Part shown: one piece after another, positions 8,339 through 15,285 of the stretch
Layout of the letters: every line of letters begins with the position of its first letter
Position numbering within the stretch: position 1 is the stretch's first letter
NCBI GenBank assembly: GCA_049239925.1
Contig: JBMLTO010000088.1
Coordinates: 1-15,314, forward strand
Source: Legionella_A sp049239925
GTDB taxonomy: Bacteria; Pseudomonadota; Gammaproteobacteria; Legionellales; Legionellaceae
Reading direction: 5' to 3'
DNA length: 15,314 nucleotides
The notes under the pieces: generated by a model
Database searches by the model: none
Told to the model about the DNA's origin: nothing
The model's input: only the letters and a program-made list of their open reading frames with translations
Translations under genes and position numbers: made by a program

Positions 8339-8372
8339 GTACATATAAAGACAAATGTACATATAAAAACAA
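8339..8372 (-). promoter_or_regulatory. Tandem repeat operator candidate upstream of xre-res
   Basis: Two 16-bp direct repeats, GTACATATAAARACAA, lie at 8339-8354 and 8357-8372 with an 18-bp period and one mismatch. The palindrome ATGTACAT (8355-8362) spans the junction. They begin 37 bp upstream of the antitoxin ATG, exactly where an autoregulated toxin-antitoxin operon would carry its promoter and operator. Read on the minus strand, TTGTTT and TTATAT about 18 bp apart overlap the repeats as a weak -35/-10 pair. Binding by the antitoxin is inferred from family behaviour. Confidence 0.5.
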
Positions 8373-8480
8373 TTTAAATCAATCTATAAGCCTAATAAAG
8401 GTGAGCAGACTTTCTCTGATGTCATGTGGGTCAAATATGTATTTTTCAACGTCTGAAAATCAGCTTGATTGACACCAATG

Positions 8481-8507
8481 ATCAAAAGAATGCATCAATT
8501 CTTTGAT
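8481..8507. repeat. Inverted repeat bordering the dispersed repeat
   Basis: ATCAAAAGAAT (8481-8491) and ATTCTTTGAT (8498-8507) are inverted copies with one extra A on the left and a 6-nt loop. The right arm ends 2 bp before the second copy of the dispersed repeat. No matching arm sits beside copy 1, although TCTTT occurs just before it. It could be a hairpin at the insertion point or an unrelated palindrome. Confidence 0.45.
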
Positions 8508-8509
8508 CG

Positions 8510-8603
8510 ATCAGCTCACTTTAGCTGCCTAGAAGGCCCTTCGAGACGCTTGCCACGCACGCTCCTCAGGGCGAACGCTCCTGGGAAAAATGGCTAAAGT
8601 CGA
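8510..8603 (+). repeat. 94-bp dispersed repeat, copy 2
   Basis: This is the second full copy, in the same orientation as the one at 141-234 and equal in length. It differs at six positions. Its central part retains GCCCT...AGGGC, which can pair, whereas copy 1 has lost this pairing (CACAGCG instead of CAGGGCG). The same inverted terminal motifs ACTTTAGC / GCTAAAGT are present. Copy 2 is also closer to the partial inverted relic at 1905-1926 in the shared core, so it may be nearer the ancestral form. Confidence 0.8.
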
Positions 8604-8720
8604 GTAAGCTATCATTAATTGTTAATTAATTACCACAATATAGCGACATAATAATTCATTTGGGAGCAATGGCTTTTCTTTGAAGACAAAGAGACGTTCG
8701 GCGCGATCAATGATTTATTC

Positions 8721-8748
8721 TGTACAAATCAATGATCAGAGCTATACT
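8721..8748 (+). promoter_or_regulatory. Candidate speA-aguA promoter
   Basis: TATACT at 8743-8748 is a good -10 hexamer. TGTACA at 8721-8726, 16 bp upstream, matches four of six -35 positions. A 9-bp direct repeat, ATCAATGAT, at 8706-8714 and 8728-8736 flanks the -35 element with a 22-bp period and could bind a regulator. Use of this promoter would give a leader of about 245 nt. Confidence 0.35.
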
Positions 8749-8783
8749 TTCTAACAAGAGCAGGTACAGTGCTACGATACTGA

Positions 8784-8806
8784 CGATTCATATCTTACAT
8801 GAATCG
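8784..8806 (+). promoter_or_regulatory. Inverted repeat in the speA leader
   Basis: CGATTCAT (8784-8791) and ATGAATCG (8799-8806) form a perfect 8-bp stem with a 7-nt loop. It lies about 36 bp downstream of the candidate -10, so it would be an RNA hairpin in the leader or a dyad operator just after the promoter. It is not followed by a U-run, so it is not an attenuator-type terminator by itself. Confidence 0.45.
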
Positions 8807-8984
8807 CAACCGTGCCTATAAATGCTAGATATCGTATATAAACTTGGAATGGACAAATCTGAGATATCAAACAAAACATTAAGTATCTATTAGTCATCGC
8901 TACAGCTTAAGCATTGATTAAGAAAATATTAATCGTCTTGTTAGAAAGACAATCTAGATTTTATCAATAGTTGAATTTTGCCAC

Positions 8985-8990
8985 AGAGAG
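8985..8990 (+). promoter_or_regulatory. Ribosome binding site deciding the speA start
   Basis: AGAGAG at 8985-8990 lies 8 nt before ATG 8999. An in-frame TTG at 8978 would extend the protein by seven residues, but it would put this purine run inside the gene and has no comparable site upstream. The ATG is preferred. Confidence 0.65.
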
Positions 8991-8998
8991 TAAAGCCT

Positions 8999-10903
8999 AT
9001 GACAAACAATGCGTTATCAGATGATAATTTATACAATATAGCTAATTGGGGAGATGGGTATTTTCAAATTAACTCTCAAGGTAATATTGAAATATGTAAA
9101 CAGGCAAACGAAAAAGGTACTGAATTACAAGCAATCGTTCATGCCGCTAATCAGGCAGGATTGCACTTACCGCTTCTCATTCGTTTTACCGATATCTTGC
9201 ACGATCGGGTAACTCAAGTTTATAAAGCATTTACACAAGCCATTGAGAAAACTAATTATACCGGCACTTATAAATTGATCTATCCTATTAAGGTCAATCA
9301 AGAATATTGTGTTGCCAGTGAACTGCTTAAAGCTCCAAAGCACGCGGTAGGATTAGAAGCCGGAAGTAAACCAGAGTTAATGGCGGTATTAGGTTTATTA
9401 CAGGATAGTAGTTCGACGATCATATGCAATGGTTATAAAGATCGCTGCTATATTCGTACTGCTCTAATTGCCCAACAAATGGGACATGAGGTTTTTATTG
9501 TCATTGAAAAACGATCAGAGCTTGATCTAATTCTCAATGAAGCCGAACAAATGCAAATAAAACCAAAAATCGGTGTGCGTATTCGCTTAGCGAGTAAAGG
9601 CGCGGGAAAATGGGAAAATACTGGTGGTGCGAAATCTAAGTTTGGATTAAATGCCGAACAAGTTTTAGATTTGGTCGAACACCTGAAAAATCGCAACGCG
9701 CTTGATTGCTTGCAGCTGATGCACTGTCACTTGGGATCACAGATAGCGAATATACTTGATATCCGAAATTGCATGCAAGAAGTTGCACGTTACTATGTAG
9801 AATTAAAAGCCCTCAACGCCCCGATTCAAACCATTGATGTTGGCGGTGGCTTGGGCGTTGATTACGAAGGGACTCATTCCAATGCTGGGTGCTCGATCAA
9901 TTATAGCGCTGTTGAATATGCAACCAACATCCTTCTAGCTGTGAGGGATCTGTGCAGTGAAGCCGGTTTACCTGAACCTAATATTATTTCTGAATCTGGT
10001 CGAGCACTGACAGCTCACCATGCAGTGCTCGTAACAAACATCACGGATATAGAAATTATTAGCAACAAGCCGATTTTACCTGTCATTCAAAATAATGATT
10101 CTCGAGTTCTTCATGATATATGGGATACCTATCAAACACTAGCTGATCATTGTCCCAGCGAAATTTATAACTATGCTATTCATGCACTGAATGAGGCTAA
10201 TGCTTTATTTAAACATGGGATAATTAGCCTAGCTGAAAAAGCAAAAGTCGAACAGTTATTCAATGCTATTTGTCTCGAATTACAAACACGATTAAAACGG
10301 AACCACCCTGGAGACCGAGATTTAATCGATTTAATTGATGAACGTCTAGCAGCGAAAATTTTTTGTAATATTTCTTTTTTTCAATCCTTACCGGATGCCT
10401 GGGCCATAGGACAAATTTTTCCTGTAGCACCTATTTCACAGATTACAGCAAAACCAACCATGCACAGTGTACTTGAAGACTTAACCTGTGATTCAGATGG
10501 CACTTTGAAACAGTATACTGGGAGTAGTCGGGTGAATCATACGCTCCTTCTCCCCCCCTATGATCACCAGAATCCTTATGCGTTAGGCTTCTTTTTAGTC
10601 GGTGCCTATCAAGAAATATTAGGCAACCTACATAACTTATTTGGTGATACGAATTCTATGGATGTGCTCCTAACTGGTAACGGTCAATTTGAAATTAATG
10701 ACTTGGTCAGTGGTGACACAGTCACTAACGTATTAAATTTTGCTCATTTCGACACTAAAAAATTACTTCAAGTCTATGAACAGAAGCTGCTAAAGAGTGA
10801 TTTAGATGGACATAAAATTCAAACATACCTCAACGAGCTTCGCAGTATTTTTACTCAATTAACTTATCTCGATAGTAATAAAACACAAGGTTATTCATCA
10901 TGA
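8999..10903 (+). CDS. speA: Biosynthetic arginine decarboxylase
   Basis: SpeA is a PLP-dependent enzyme of the alanine-racemase fold that converts arginine to agmatine, the first step of the agmatine route to putrescine. With the ATG at 8999 the protein is 634 residues, near the roughly 630-660 of the family. PLP-binding K98 lies in YPIKVNQ (95-101). Further conserved blocks are MHCHLGSQ (241-248), the glycine-rich phosphate loop VGGGLGVD (281-288), SESGRAL (331-337) and CDSDG with active-site C497 from the partner subunit. All key residues are present. The stop codon overlaps the aguA start (ATGA), so the two are cotranscribed and probably translationally coupled. A long upstream stretch with inverted repeats may carry regulation. 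Confidence 0.97.
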   Translation: MTNNALSDDNLYNIANWGDGYFQINSQGNIEICKQANEKGTELQAIVHAANQAGLHLPLLIRFTDILHDRVTQVYKAFTQAIEKTNYTGTYKLIYPIKVNQEYCVASELLKAPKHAVGLEAGSKPELMAVLGLLQDSSSTIICNGYKDRCYIRTALIAQQMGHEVFIVIEKRSELDLILNEAEQMQIKPKIGVRIRLASKGAGKWENTGGAKSKFGLNAEQVLDLVEHLKNRNALDCLQLMHCHLGSQIANILDIRNCMQEVARYYVELKALNAPIQTIDVGGGLGVDYEGTHSNAGCSINYSAVEYATNILLAVRDLCSEAGLPEPNIISESGRALTAHHAVLVTNITDIEIISNKPILPVIQNNDSRVLHDIWDTYQTLADHCPSEIYNYAIHALNEANALFKHGIISLAEKAKVEQLFNAICLELQTRLKRNHPGDRDLIDLIDERLAAKIFCNISFFQSLPDAWAIGQIFPVAPISQITAKPTMHSVLEDLTCDSDGTLKQYTGSSRVNHTLLLPPYDHQNPYALGFFLVGAYQEILGNLHNLFGDTNSMDVLLTGNGQFEINDLVSGDTVTNVLNFAHFDTKKLLQVYEQKLLKSDLDGHKIQTYLNELRSIFTQLTYLDSNKTQGYSS

Positions 10904-11919
10904 ACCCAATCGAACTTGGTTTTAAAATGCCTGCAGAATGGCATCCTCACACAAGATGCTGGATGGCTTGGCCTAGCCACCAACAAACATGGCAAAAAAT
11001 TGGCTTAAAACGTGCAACGATGGCATTTGCACAAGTTGCAAATGCCATCGCTCAATACGAACAAGTCACTATGCTAGTTAATCCTGCTGCTATAAATGAA
11101 GCATCTTTACTATGCTCTGATGTTATTGAATTAGTACCTTTAGCAATGAATGATTCATGGACTCGTGATACTGGACCAACATTTCTATTAGATCAGCAGG
11201 GTAAACTAGCTGGTATTGACTGGATACATAACGCTTGGGGTGGTAACTATGATGACTATTCGCTAGATAATCTTATTGCATCTAAAATAATTGAGCGGTG
11301 TAATGCTCACTATTTCCATGCTCCATTAGTAATGGAGGGTGGTTCTTTTCATGTCGATGGTGAAGGCACCATATTAACAACAAAAGAATGCCTCCTAAAT
11401 AAAAATCGCAACCCATCGCTTTCACAAAACGATATAGAGGAATATCTAAAAAACTATTTGGGAGGTGAAAAAGTAATCTGGCTAAACAATGGCCTAGTTG
11501 GTGATGAAACGAATGGTCATATCGATGAAATTGCTTGTTTTATCGCCCCAGGAAAAGTACTAGCTTTAGTGACTAATGACAAAAACGACGTCAATTATGA
11601 GATTTTGCAGAATAATATTAAACAGCTACAATCAACAACGGATGCTTTGGGCCGACCTCTACAGGTTTATACCATAGAACAACCACCAGCAACTTACCTA
11701 GATGGCGAACGGCTAACTTTATCTTATGTAAACTTTTACCTAGCTAATAAAGGCATTGTGATGCCTGCGTTTGGTTATGCTAAATACGATGAATCAGCCT
11801 ACCAACTCTTTAAAAATCTTTATCCAGATCACCAGATTACCCAACTAGCAGCGATTGATATCTTTGCTGGCGGCGGCGGTATTCATTGCATTACTCAGCA
11901 ACAACCACTGGCAAAATAG
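10900..11919 (+). CDS. aguA: Agmatine deiminase
   Basis: AguA hydrolyses agmatine to N-carbamoylputrescine and ammonia. It belongs to the guanidino-group-modifying superfamily of pentein-fold enzymes. The 339-residue protein shows the family landmarks: PAEWHPHTRCWMAWP (11-25), NDSWTRDTGPT (84-94), MEGGSFHVDG with E146, GDETNGHIDE with H207, and GGGGIHCITQQ with the nucleophile C330. Length is normal or slightly short. It overlaps speA by 4 bp and uses the agmatine that SpeA makes. The next enzyme of the route, N-carbamoylputrescine amidase (AguB), is not in this window. A strong hairpin follows. Confidence 0.96.
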   Translation: MNPIELGFKMPAEWHPHTRCWMAWPSHQQTWQKIGLKRATMAFAQVANAIAQYEQVTMLVNPAAINEASLLCSDVIELVPLAMNDSWTRDTGPTFLLDQQGKLAGIDWIHNAWGGNYDDYSLDNLIASKIIERCNAHYFHAPLVMEGGSFHVDGEGTILTTKECLLNKNRNPSLSQNDIEEYLKNYLGGEKVIWLNNGLVGDETNGHIDEIACFIAPGKVLALVTNDKNDVNYEILQNNIKQLQSTTDALGRPLQVYTIEQPPATYLDGERLTLSYVNFYLANKGIVMPAFGYAKYDESAYQLFKNLYPDHQITQLAAIDIFAGGGGIHCITQQQPLAK

Positions 11920-11928
11920 ACTGATCCA

Positions 11929-11959
11929 AGCCGCACGAAAAATCTTTTTTCTTGCGGCT
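11929..11959. terminator. Bidirectional terminator between aguA and csrA
   Basis: AGCCGCA (11929-11935) pairs perfectly with TGCGGCT (11953-11959). After one mismatch the stem continues through a G-C pair and five A-T pairs (11938-11942 with 11946-11950) to a 3-nt loop. Because the A and T tracts are inside the stem, the hairpin can serve both the rightward speA-aguA transcript and the leftward csrA transcript. It starts 9 nt after the aguA stop. Confidence 0.75.
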
Positions 11960-12029
11960 AATAGACAGTAAACCTAGTGATGAAAAACATAATAGTTATC
12001 AGCTACTTCAAAAATGGTGATTATTACAT

Positions 12030-12227
12030 CTATAATGATTCAGCGTCTATTTCACCATCTTCTTTTTCTTGCTGTATCCGTAAATAAATTTCTTCGCGAT
12101 GAACAGAGACATCTTTAGGTGCATTAATACCTAAACGAACCTGATTTCCTTTTACACCTAAGACAGTTATATTTACGTCATCACCAATAATTAATGTTTC
12201 ACCTATTCGCCGAGTCAAAATCAACAT
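12030..12227 (-). CDS. csrA: Carbon storage regulator CsrA
   Basis: CsrA is a small dimeric RNA-binding protein that binds GGA motifs in mRNA leaders and represses or activates translation of metabolic, motility and virulence genes. From ATG 12227 the protein is 65 residues, beginning MLILTRRIGETLIIGDD, with the conserved RNA-contact residues L4 and R44 (in VHREEIY). The in-frame TTG at 12233 would add two residues but leaves only 2 nt to the ribosome binding site, so the ATG is chosen. The C-terminal tail after about residue 50 is acidic and variable, as usual. csrA is convergent with aguA and divided from it by a terminator hairpin. Paralogues elsewhere in the genome cannot be excluded. Confidence 0.96.
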   Translation of the reverse strand: MLILTRRIGETLIIGDDVNITVLGVKGNQVRLGINAPKDVSVHREEIYLRIQQEKEDGEIDAESL

Positions 12228-12235
12228 GACCAAAT

Positions 12236-12240
12236 CTCCC
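12236..12240 (-). promoter_or_regulatory. Ribosome binding site of csrA
   Basis: Read on the minus strand, GGGAG lies 8 nt before ATG 12227. The site contains a GGA core, and csrA messages are often autoregulated by CsrA binding at such sites; here that is only a possibility. Confidence 0.6.
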
Positions 12241-12247
12241 TAATTGG

Positions 12248-12298
12248 GTAACTACATTATGTCCATTGAATTAACTGATGGCCATTCTCAGTAGTTAC
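12248..12298. repeat. Inverted repeat upstream of csrA
   Basis: GTAACTAC (12248-12255) and GTAGTTAC (12291-12298) are perfect 8-bp inverted copies separated by 35 bp. They lie 20-71 bp upstream of the csrA ATG, in the probable promoter or leader. They could form a stem enclosing most of the leader or be a pair of regulator half-sites. No clear sigma-70 promoter was found beside them. Confidence 0.4.
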
Positions 12299-12416
12299 AA
12301 TTGAATGATAAATAATCTATTTTTCTGAGGTAATTTTACGAAATGAATCTTAACAAAACATTAAGAAACCCATGATCAACTGATTATTTGAATAAACTAA
12401 TGCGCATAAAAATCAT

Positions 12417-13424
12417 CTATGCTGGTTTTCCAGCATCAAACTTTATTGCCAGTAAGATTAACGGAATATACCCTAAAGTAAGCGCTTTCATCCCAGACAG
12501 ATATCCCAACGCAACTAACACAGCCATAGGTAATAACCAGAATACATTCAAGGCCAGTACTGATAACGTGACTAGCGAATGGCTATTGAAGCGACGGGAT
12601 GCGTGTTGGTAAGCATGGTTACAATGCGCTTCCCATATTCTATCACCGCGAACAAGGCGACGCAACAAGGTAATCGTTGCATCGACAATAAAAACACCCA
12701 ACAATAATAACCATGCCCAAACATACGCTGGATTTTTTTCTGTCGCTTGAATCATTAGAATACCAATCACGATTCCTAAAAAACCACTCCCGATATCACC
12801 CATAAAAATTTTAGCTCGAGGAAAATTCCAACATAAAAAACCAGCGACTGCAGCTGCCAAGGATAAAGGCAATAACCCACTGCCGGAATAACCACCAAGA
12901 TAATATAATAATGAACCGCTGATGCATACAGTCAGCGCTTCAATGCCAGCTAATCCATTAATTCCATCCATGAAGTTATATAAATTCAATAACCAGACCA
13001 GTAATAATGAAGTTAAAATAATGATTAAAGTACTATTCGATAGATTAAAACTATTCCATATGATTGATGGTAATCCATCTAATAAATAAATTGCAATGAG
13101 GGCAGCAAAACAATGGCCTGTTAATCGTAATAGCGCAGAAATCGTATACCGATCATCAAACCAACCCAAAATGGACACCCAAAATCCTGGAATCAGTACA
13201 GCTAAAATCGTCTGAAAAGAAATAGAATCAAAGAAAAAAGGATAGCACAAGGCTAGAGAAAAACTAATGACAATAGCCCCCCCTCCTCCTCTGGGTACGG
13301 GAATAGTATGGGAGCTACGCTGATTAGGTATATCCAGCAATTTAATATGCAATAAATACTGTCTTATTGCTAATGTTAATAGCCATGAAATGGTAAAAAT
13401 AGCAAAAAAAGCAACTAACATCAT
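12417..13424 (-). CDS. WecA/WbpL-like polyprenyl-phosphate sugar-1-phosphate transferase
   Basis: This integral membrane enzyme of glycosyltransferase family 4 transfers a HexNAc-type sugar 1-phosphate from a UDP-sugar to undecaprenyl phosphate, the first step in building O-antigen or capsule units. The 335-residue protein has about ten hydrophobic segments and the family's cytosolic motifs: RSSHTIPVPRGGG (36-48), the metal-binding DD at 90-91, NLYNFMDGINGLAG (147-160) with D153 and N156, FMGDIGSGFLG (207-217), and the C-terminal basic loop ending HCNHAYQ (267-273). This loop resembles WbpL more than MraY. The sugar is unknown. Two adjacent ATG codons begin the gene; the second (13421) has GAGG 7 nt upstream against 4 nt for the first. 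manC lies 212 bp upstream on the same strand, which fits a surface-polysaccharide role. Confidence 0.9.
   Translation of the reverse strand: MMLVAFFAIFTISWLLTLAIRQYLLHIKLLDIPNQRSSHTIPVPRGGGGAIVISFSLALCYPFFFDSISFQTILAVLIPGFWVSILGWFDDRYTISALLRLTGHCFAALIAIYLLDGLPSIIWNSFNLSNSTLIIILTSLLLVWLLNLYNFMDGINGLAGIEALTVCISGSLLYYLGGYSGSGLLPLSLAAAVAGFLCWNFPRAKIFMGDIGSGFLGIVIGILMIQATEKNPAYVWAWLLLLGVFIVDATITLLRRLVRGDRIWEAHCNHAYQHASRRFNSHSLVTLSVLALNVFWLLPMAVLVALGYLSGMKALTLGYIPLILLAIKFDAGKPA
12419..12436 (-). terminator. Hairpin at the end of the WbpL-like gene
   Basis: ATGCTGG (12419-12425) and CCAGCAT (12430-12436) form a perfect 7-bp stem with a 4-nt loop, overlapping the last codons and the stop. On the minus strand a run of five T follows about 6 nt after the stem, which is slightly far for an ideal intrinsic terminator. 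It would separate this transcript from csrA downstream on the same strand. Confidence 0.5.
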
Positions 13425-13636
13425 CAGTCCTCATTGGATTTTTTGATTAGCAGTCGTATGACAACTAGAACGTTCGACAAAACTCCATTTTTTTATGAAT
13501 AAAATAGGTTCAGCATGAACGTTTAGTTTAGTCCGTACGCCCACTTAAAAATATTATTTATCTTGTTGATGTACATAAGACACGTAACTCGCTGATAAAT
13601 TATGATATTTTTTTGTAAATACGATGACCAATCACC

Positions 13637-15070
13637 TTAGGGAGTGGTCAAATGCTCTATATCATCTAATCGACCGTAACGATCCTCCAAGCGAAGAATA
13701 TCATCTTCACCCAAGTAAGAACCTGATTGAACTTCAATAAGCTCAAGTGGCACTTTACCTGGATTTTCTAAGGCATGAATTTCGCCAACAGGAATATAAG
13801 TAGATTGATTTTCTGTCAATAAATAAGTCTCAGCACCACGAGTAACTTTAGCTGTCCCGCTGACAATAATCCAATGCTCAGCACGATGATAATGCATTTG
13901 TACTGAAAGTTTGGCTCCCGGATTAACTGTAATATGCTTTACCTGATAGCGATCTCCACTATCGAGGGCATCGTACATTCCCCAAGGACGATAAACTTCT
14001 CGATGGGTAAGGTACTCTTGTCTCCCGTGTGTTTTTATTTTATCAACTATTGTTTTAACATTTTGAACATTGTCTTTATGAGCAACTAAAACTGCATCCT
14101 TTGTTTCAACAATAATGAGATCCGTTACGCCAACTGCAGCAACCAATCGATGCTCTGCTTGCACTAGCGTCCCAGAAGTTTGTTCAGTAAACACGTCACC
14201 ACACAACACATTACCATCATCGTTTTTATGACTAATATCCCATAGGGAAGACCATGAACCGATATCACTCCATCCTGCATCTAAAGGAACTACAGCAGCA
14301 CTATCGGTTTTTTCCATAACAGCATAATCTATAGAGTCAGCAGGGCAAGATAAAAATAATTCTTTATTAACACGAATAAAGTTAGCATCCCTGGTACTTT
14401 GACTGAGTGCAGATTGGCATGTTTCGACTATTAATGGATTGAATTTTGTTAACTCGCGAATGTAGTGTTTGGCACTGAGAACAAAGATGCCACTATTCCA
14501 TAAATACTGGTTGCTTTGCAGATAATGTTCAGCAGTTTTTAAATCCGGCTTCTCAACAAAAGAACTAACAGTATAACAACCATTCATCAGATCTTCGCCA
14601 CGCTTAATATAACCATAACCAGTTTCAGGGCTAATAGGATGAATACCTAATGCAACTAATTTTCCTGATTCAACCAAACATTTAGCTTGATTGATTGCAA
14701 CATGAAAAGCTATTTTATCTTGGATCACATGATCTGCAGCCATAACAAGCAGCACTGCATCTTCACGCTGTGCCAATACCTGCAGCGCGGCAAGCGCTAA
14801 TGCCGGGGCTGTATTACGCCCTTCTGGTTCAAGGAAAATGTAAGTAGATTCAATGCCCAGCTGCCGCAATTGCTCGGCCACTAAAAAGCGATGCTGCTCA
14901 TTACAAATTAGCCAAGGCTTATCATGCTCAATACCTTGCAAACGACAAATCGTATTTTGTAATAAGGATTGATGGCTATTTAATGCCAGAAATTGTTTGG
15001 GATTTAATTGACGCGATAAAGGCCATAGACGCACGCCAGAACCACCAGCTAGTATAATAGGTAATATCAT
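13637..15070 (-). CDS. manC: Mannose-1-phosphate guanylyltransferase / mannose-6-phosphate isomerase
   Basis: The bifunctional enzyme makes GDP-mannose from GTP and mannose 1-phosphate, and its C-terminal cupin domain can interconvert fructose 6-phosphate and mannose 6-phosphate. GDP-mannose feeds LPS, capsule or exopolysaccharide. The 477-residue length is typical. The N-terminal nucleotidyltransferase has the signature LAGGSGVRLWPLSR (7-20) with PKQF, then ETGYGYI (149-155), FVEKP (171-175) with the catalytic-site lysine, and the WSDIGSW block (267-273). The cupin domain has YRPWG (360-364) and the metal-binding QMHYHRAEHW (391-400). AAGG 7 nt upstream supports the start. A phosphomannomutase, needed to link the two activities, is not in this window. 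Confidence 0.97.
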   Translation of the reverse strand: MILPIILAGGSGVRLWPLSRQLNPKQFLALNSHQSLLQNTICRLQGIEHDKPWLICNEQHRFLVAEQLRQLGIESTYIFLEPEGRNTAPALALAALQVLAQREDAVLLVMAADHVIQDKIAFHVAINQAKCLVESGKLVALGIHPISPETGYGYIKRGEDLMNGCYTVSSFVEKPDLKTAEHYLQSNQYLWNSGIFVLSAKHYIRELTKFNPLIVETCQSALSQSTRDANFIRVNKELFLSCPADSIDYAVMEKTDSAAVVPLDAGWSDIGSWSSLWDISHKNDDGNVLCGDVFTEQTSGTLVQAEHRLVAAVGVTDLIIVETKDAVLVAHKDNVQNVKTIVDKIKTHGRQEYLTHREVYRPWGMYDALDSGDRYQVKHITVNPGAKLSVQMHYHRAEHWIIVSGTAKVTRGAETYLLTENQSTYIPVGEIHALENPGKVPLELIEVQSGSYLGEDDILRLEDRYGRLDDIEHLTTP

Positions 15071-15186
15071 TCACTAACCTTCGTAGGTAACAATAGCGGT
15101 TAGTTTAGCATAAACTATCGATGAAAATTAAACTCTAACTCTGTAGCTCACGGCTGTCGCATTAAAATTTAATCAATCTGTTGTAG

Positions 15187-15222
15187 GTTGGGCCTTGACC
15201 CAACAATAGGGTTATTAACCCT
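15187..15222. repeat. REP-like double palindrome upstream of manC
   Basis: Two hairpins lie back to back. GTTGGG / CCCAAC (15187-15192 and 15199-15204) has a 6-nt loop. AGGGTT / AACCCT (15208-15213 and 15217-15222) has a 3-nt loop. The first resembles the dispersed GTTGGGC-type extragenic palindromes seen in many bacterial genomes. The pair lies between the divergent manC and the possible gene at the right edge. Confidence 0.5.
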
Positions 15223-15285
15223 CGGATTAATTTGACGAATAGTTAGAAATAAGATCAAATGTCACTCAAATTTTAAAGAGGTAGC

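Larger units (their letters stand above)
8303..8998. other. Gene-poor region between xre and speA
   Basis: About 700 bp without a convincing gene. From left to right it holds the xre-res operator repeats, a 24-codon protein-like frame ending in a stop at 8454-8456, and an inverted repeat at 8481-8507. The second full copy of the 94-bp repeat follows (8510-8603). Next come a direct repeat ATCAATGAT at 8706-8714 and 8728-8736, a candidate speA promoter, and three inverted repeats at 8784-8806, 8906-8922 and 8935-8950 that would lie in the speA leader. Confidence 0.5.

Noticed and set aside
8339..8372. CRISPR-like array from the tandem 16-bp repeats
   Set aside because: There are only two copies with 2 bp between them and no spacers or cas genes; position favours an operator.
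8978..8998. TTG start seven codons upstream of the chosen speA ATG
   Set aside because: The ATG at 8999 has AGAGAG at 8-nt spacing; the TTG lacks a comparable site.
12228..12233. TTG start for csrA two codons upstream
   Set aside because: It leaves only 2 nt to GGGAG, and CsrA proteins normally begin MLILTRR at the ATG.
12388..12612. 74-codon plus-strand frame opposite the WbpL-like gene
   Set aside because: It overlaps the conserved C-terminal part of the membrane transferase on the other strand and shows no motif.
13425..13636. Search for a small gene or terminator between manC and the WbpL-like gene
   Set aside because: No credible frame was found. GACCA / TGGTC near the manC stop is a weak stem without a T-run, and GAACGTTC at 13468-13475 is an isolated palindrome.
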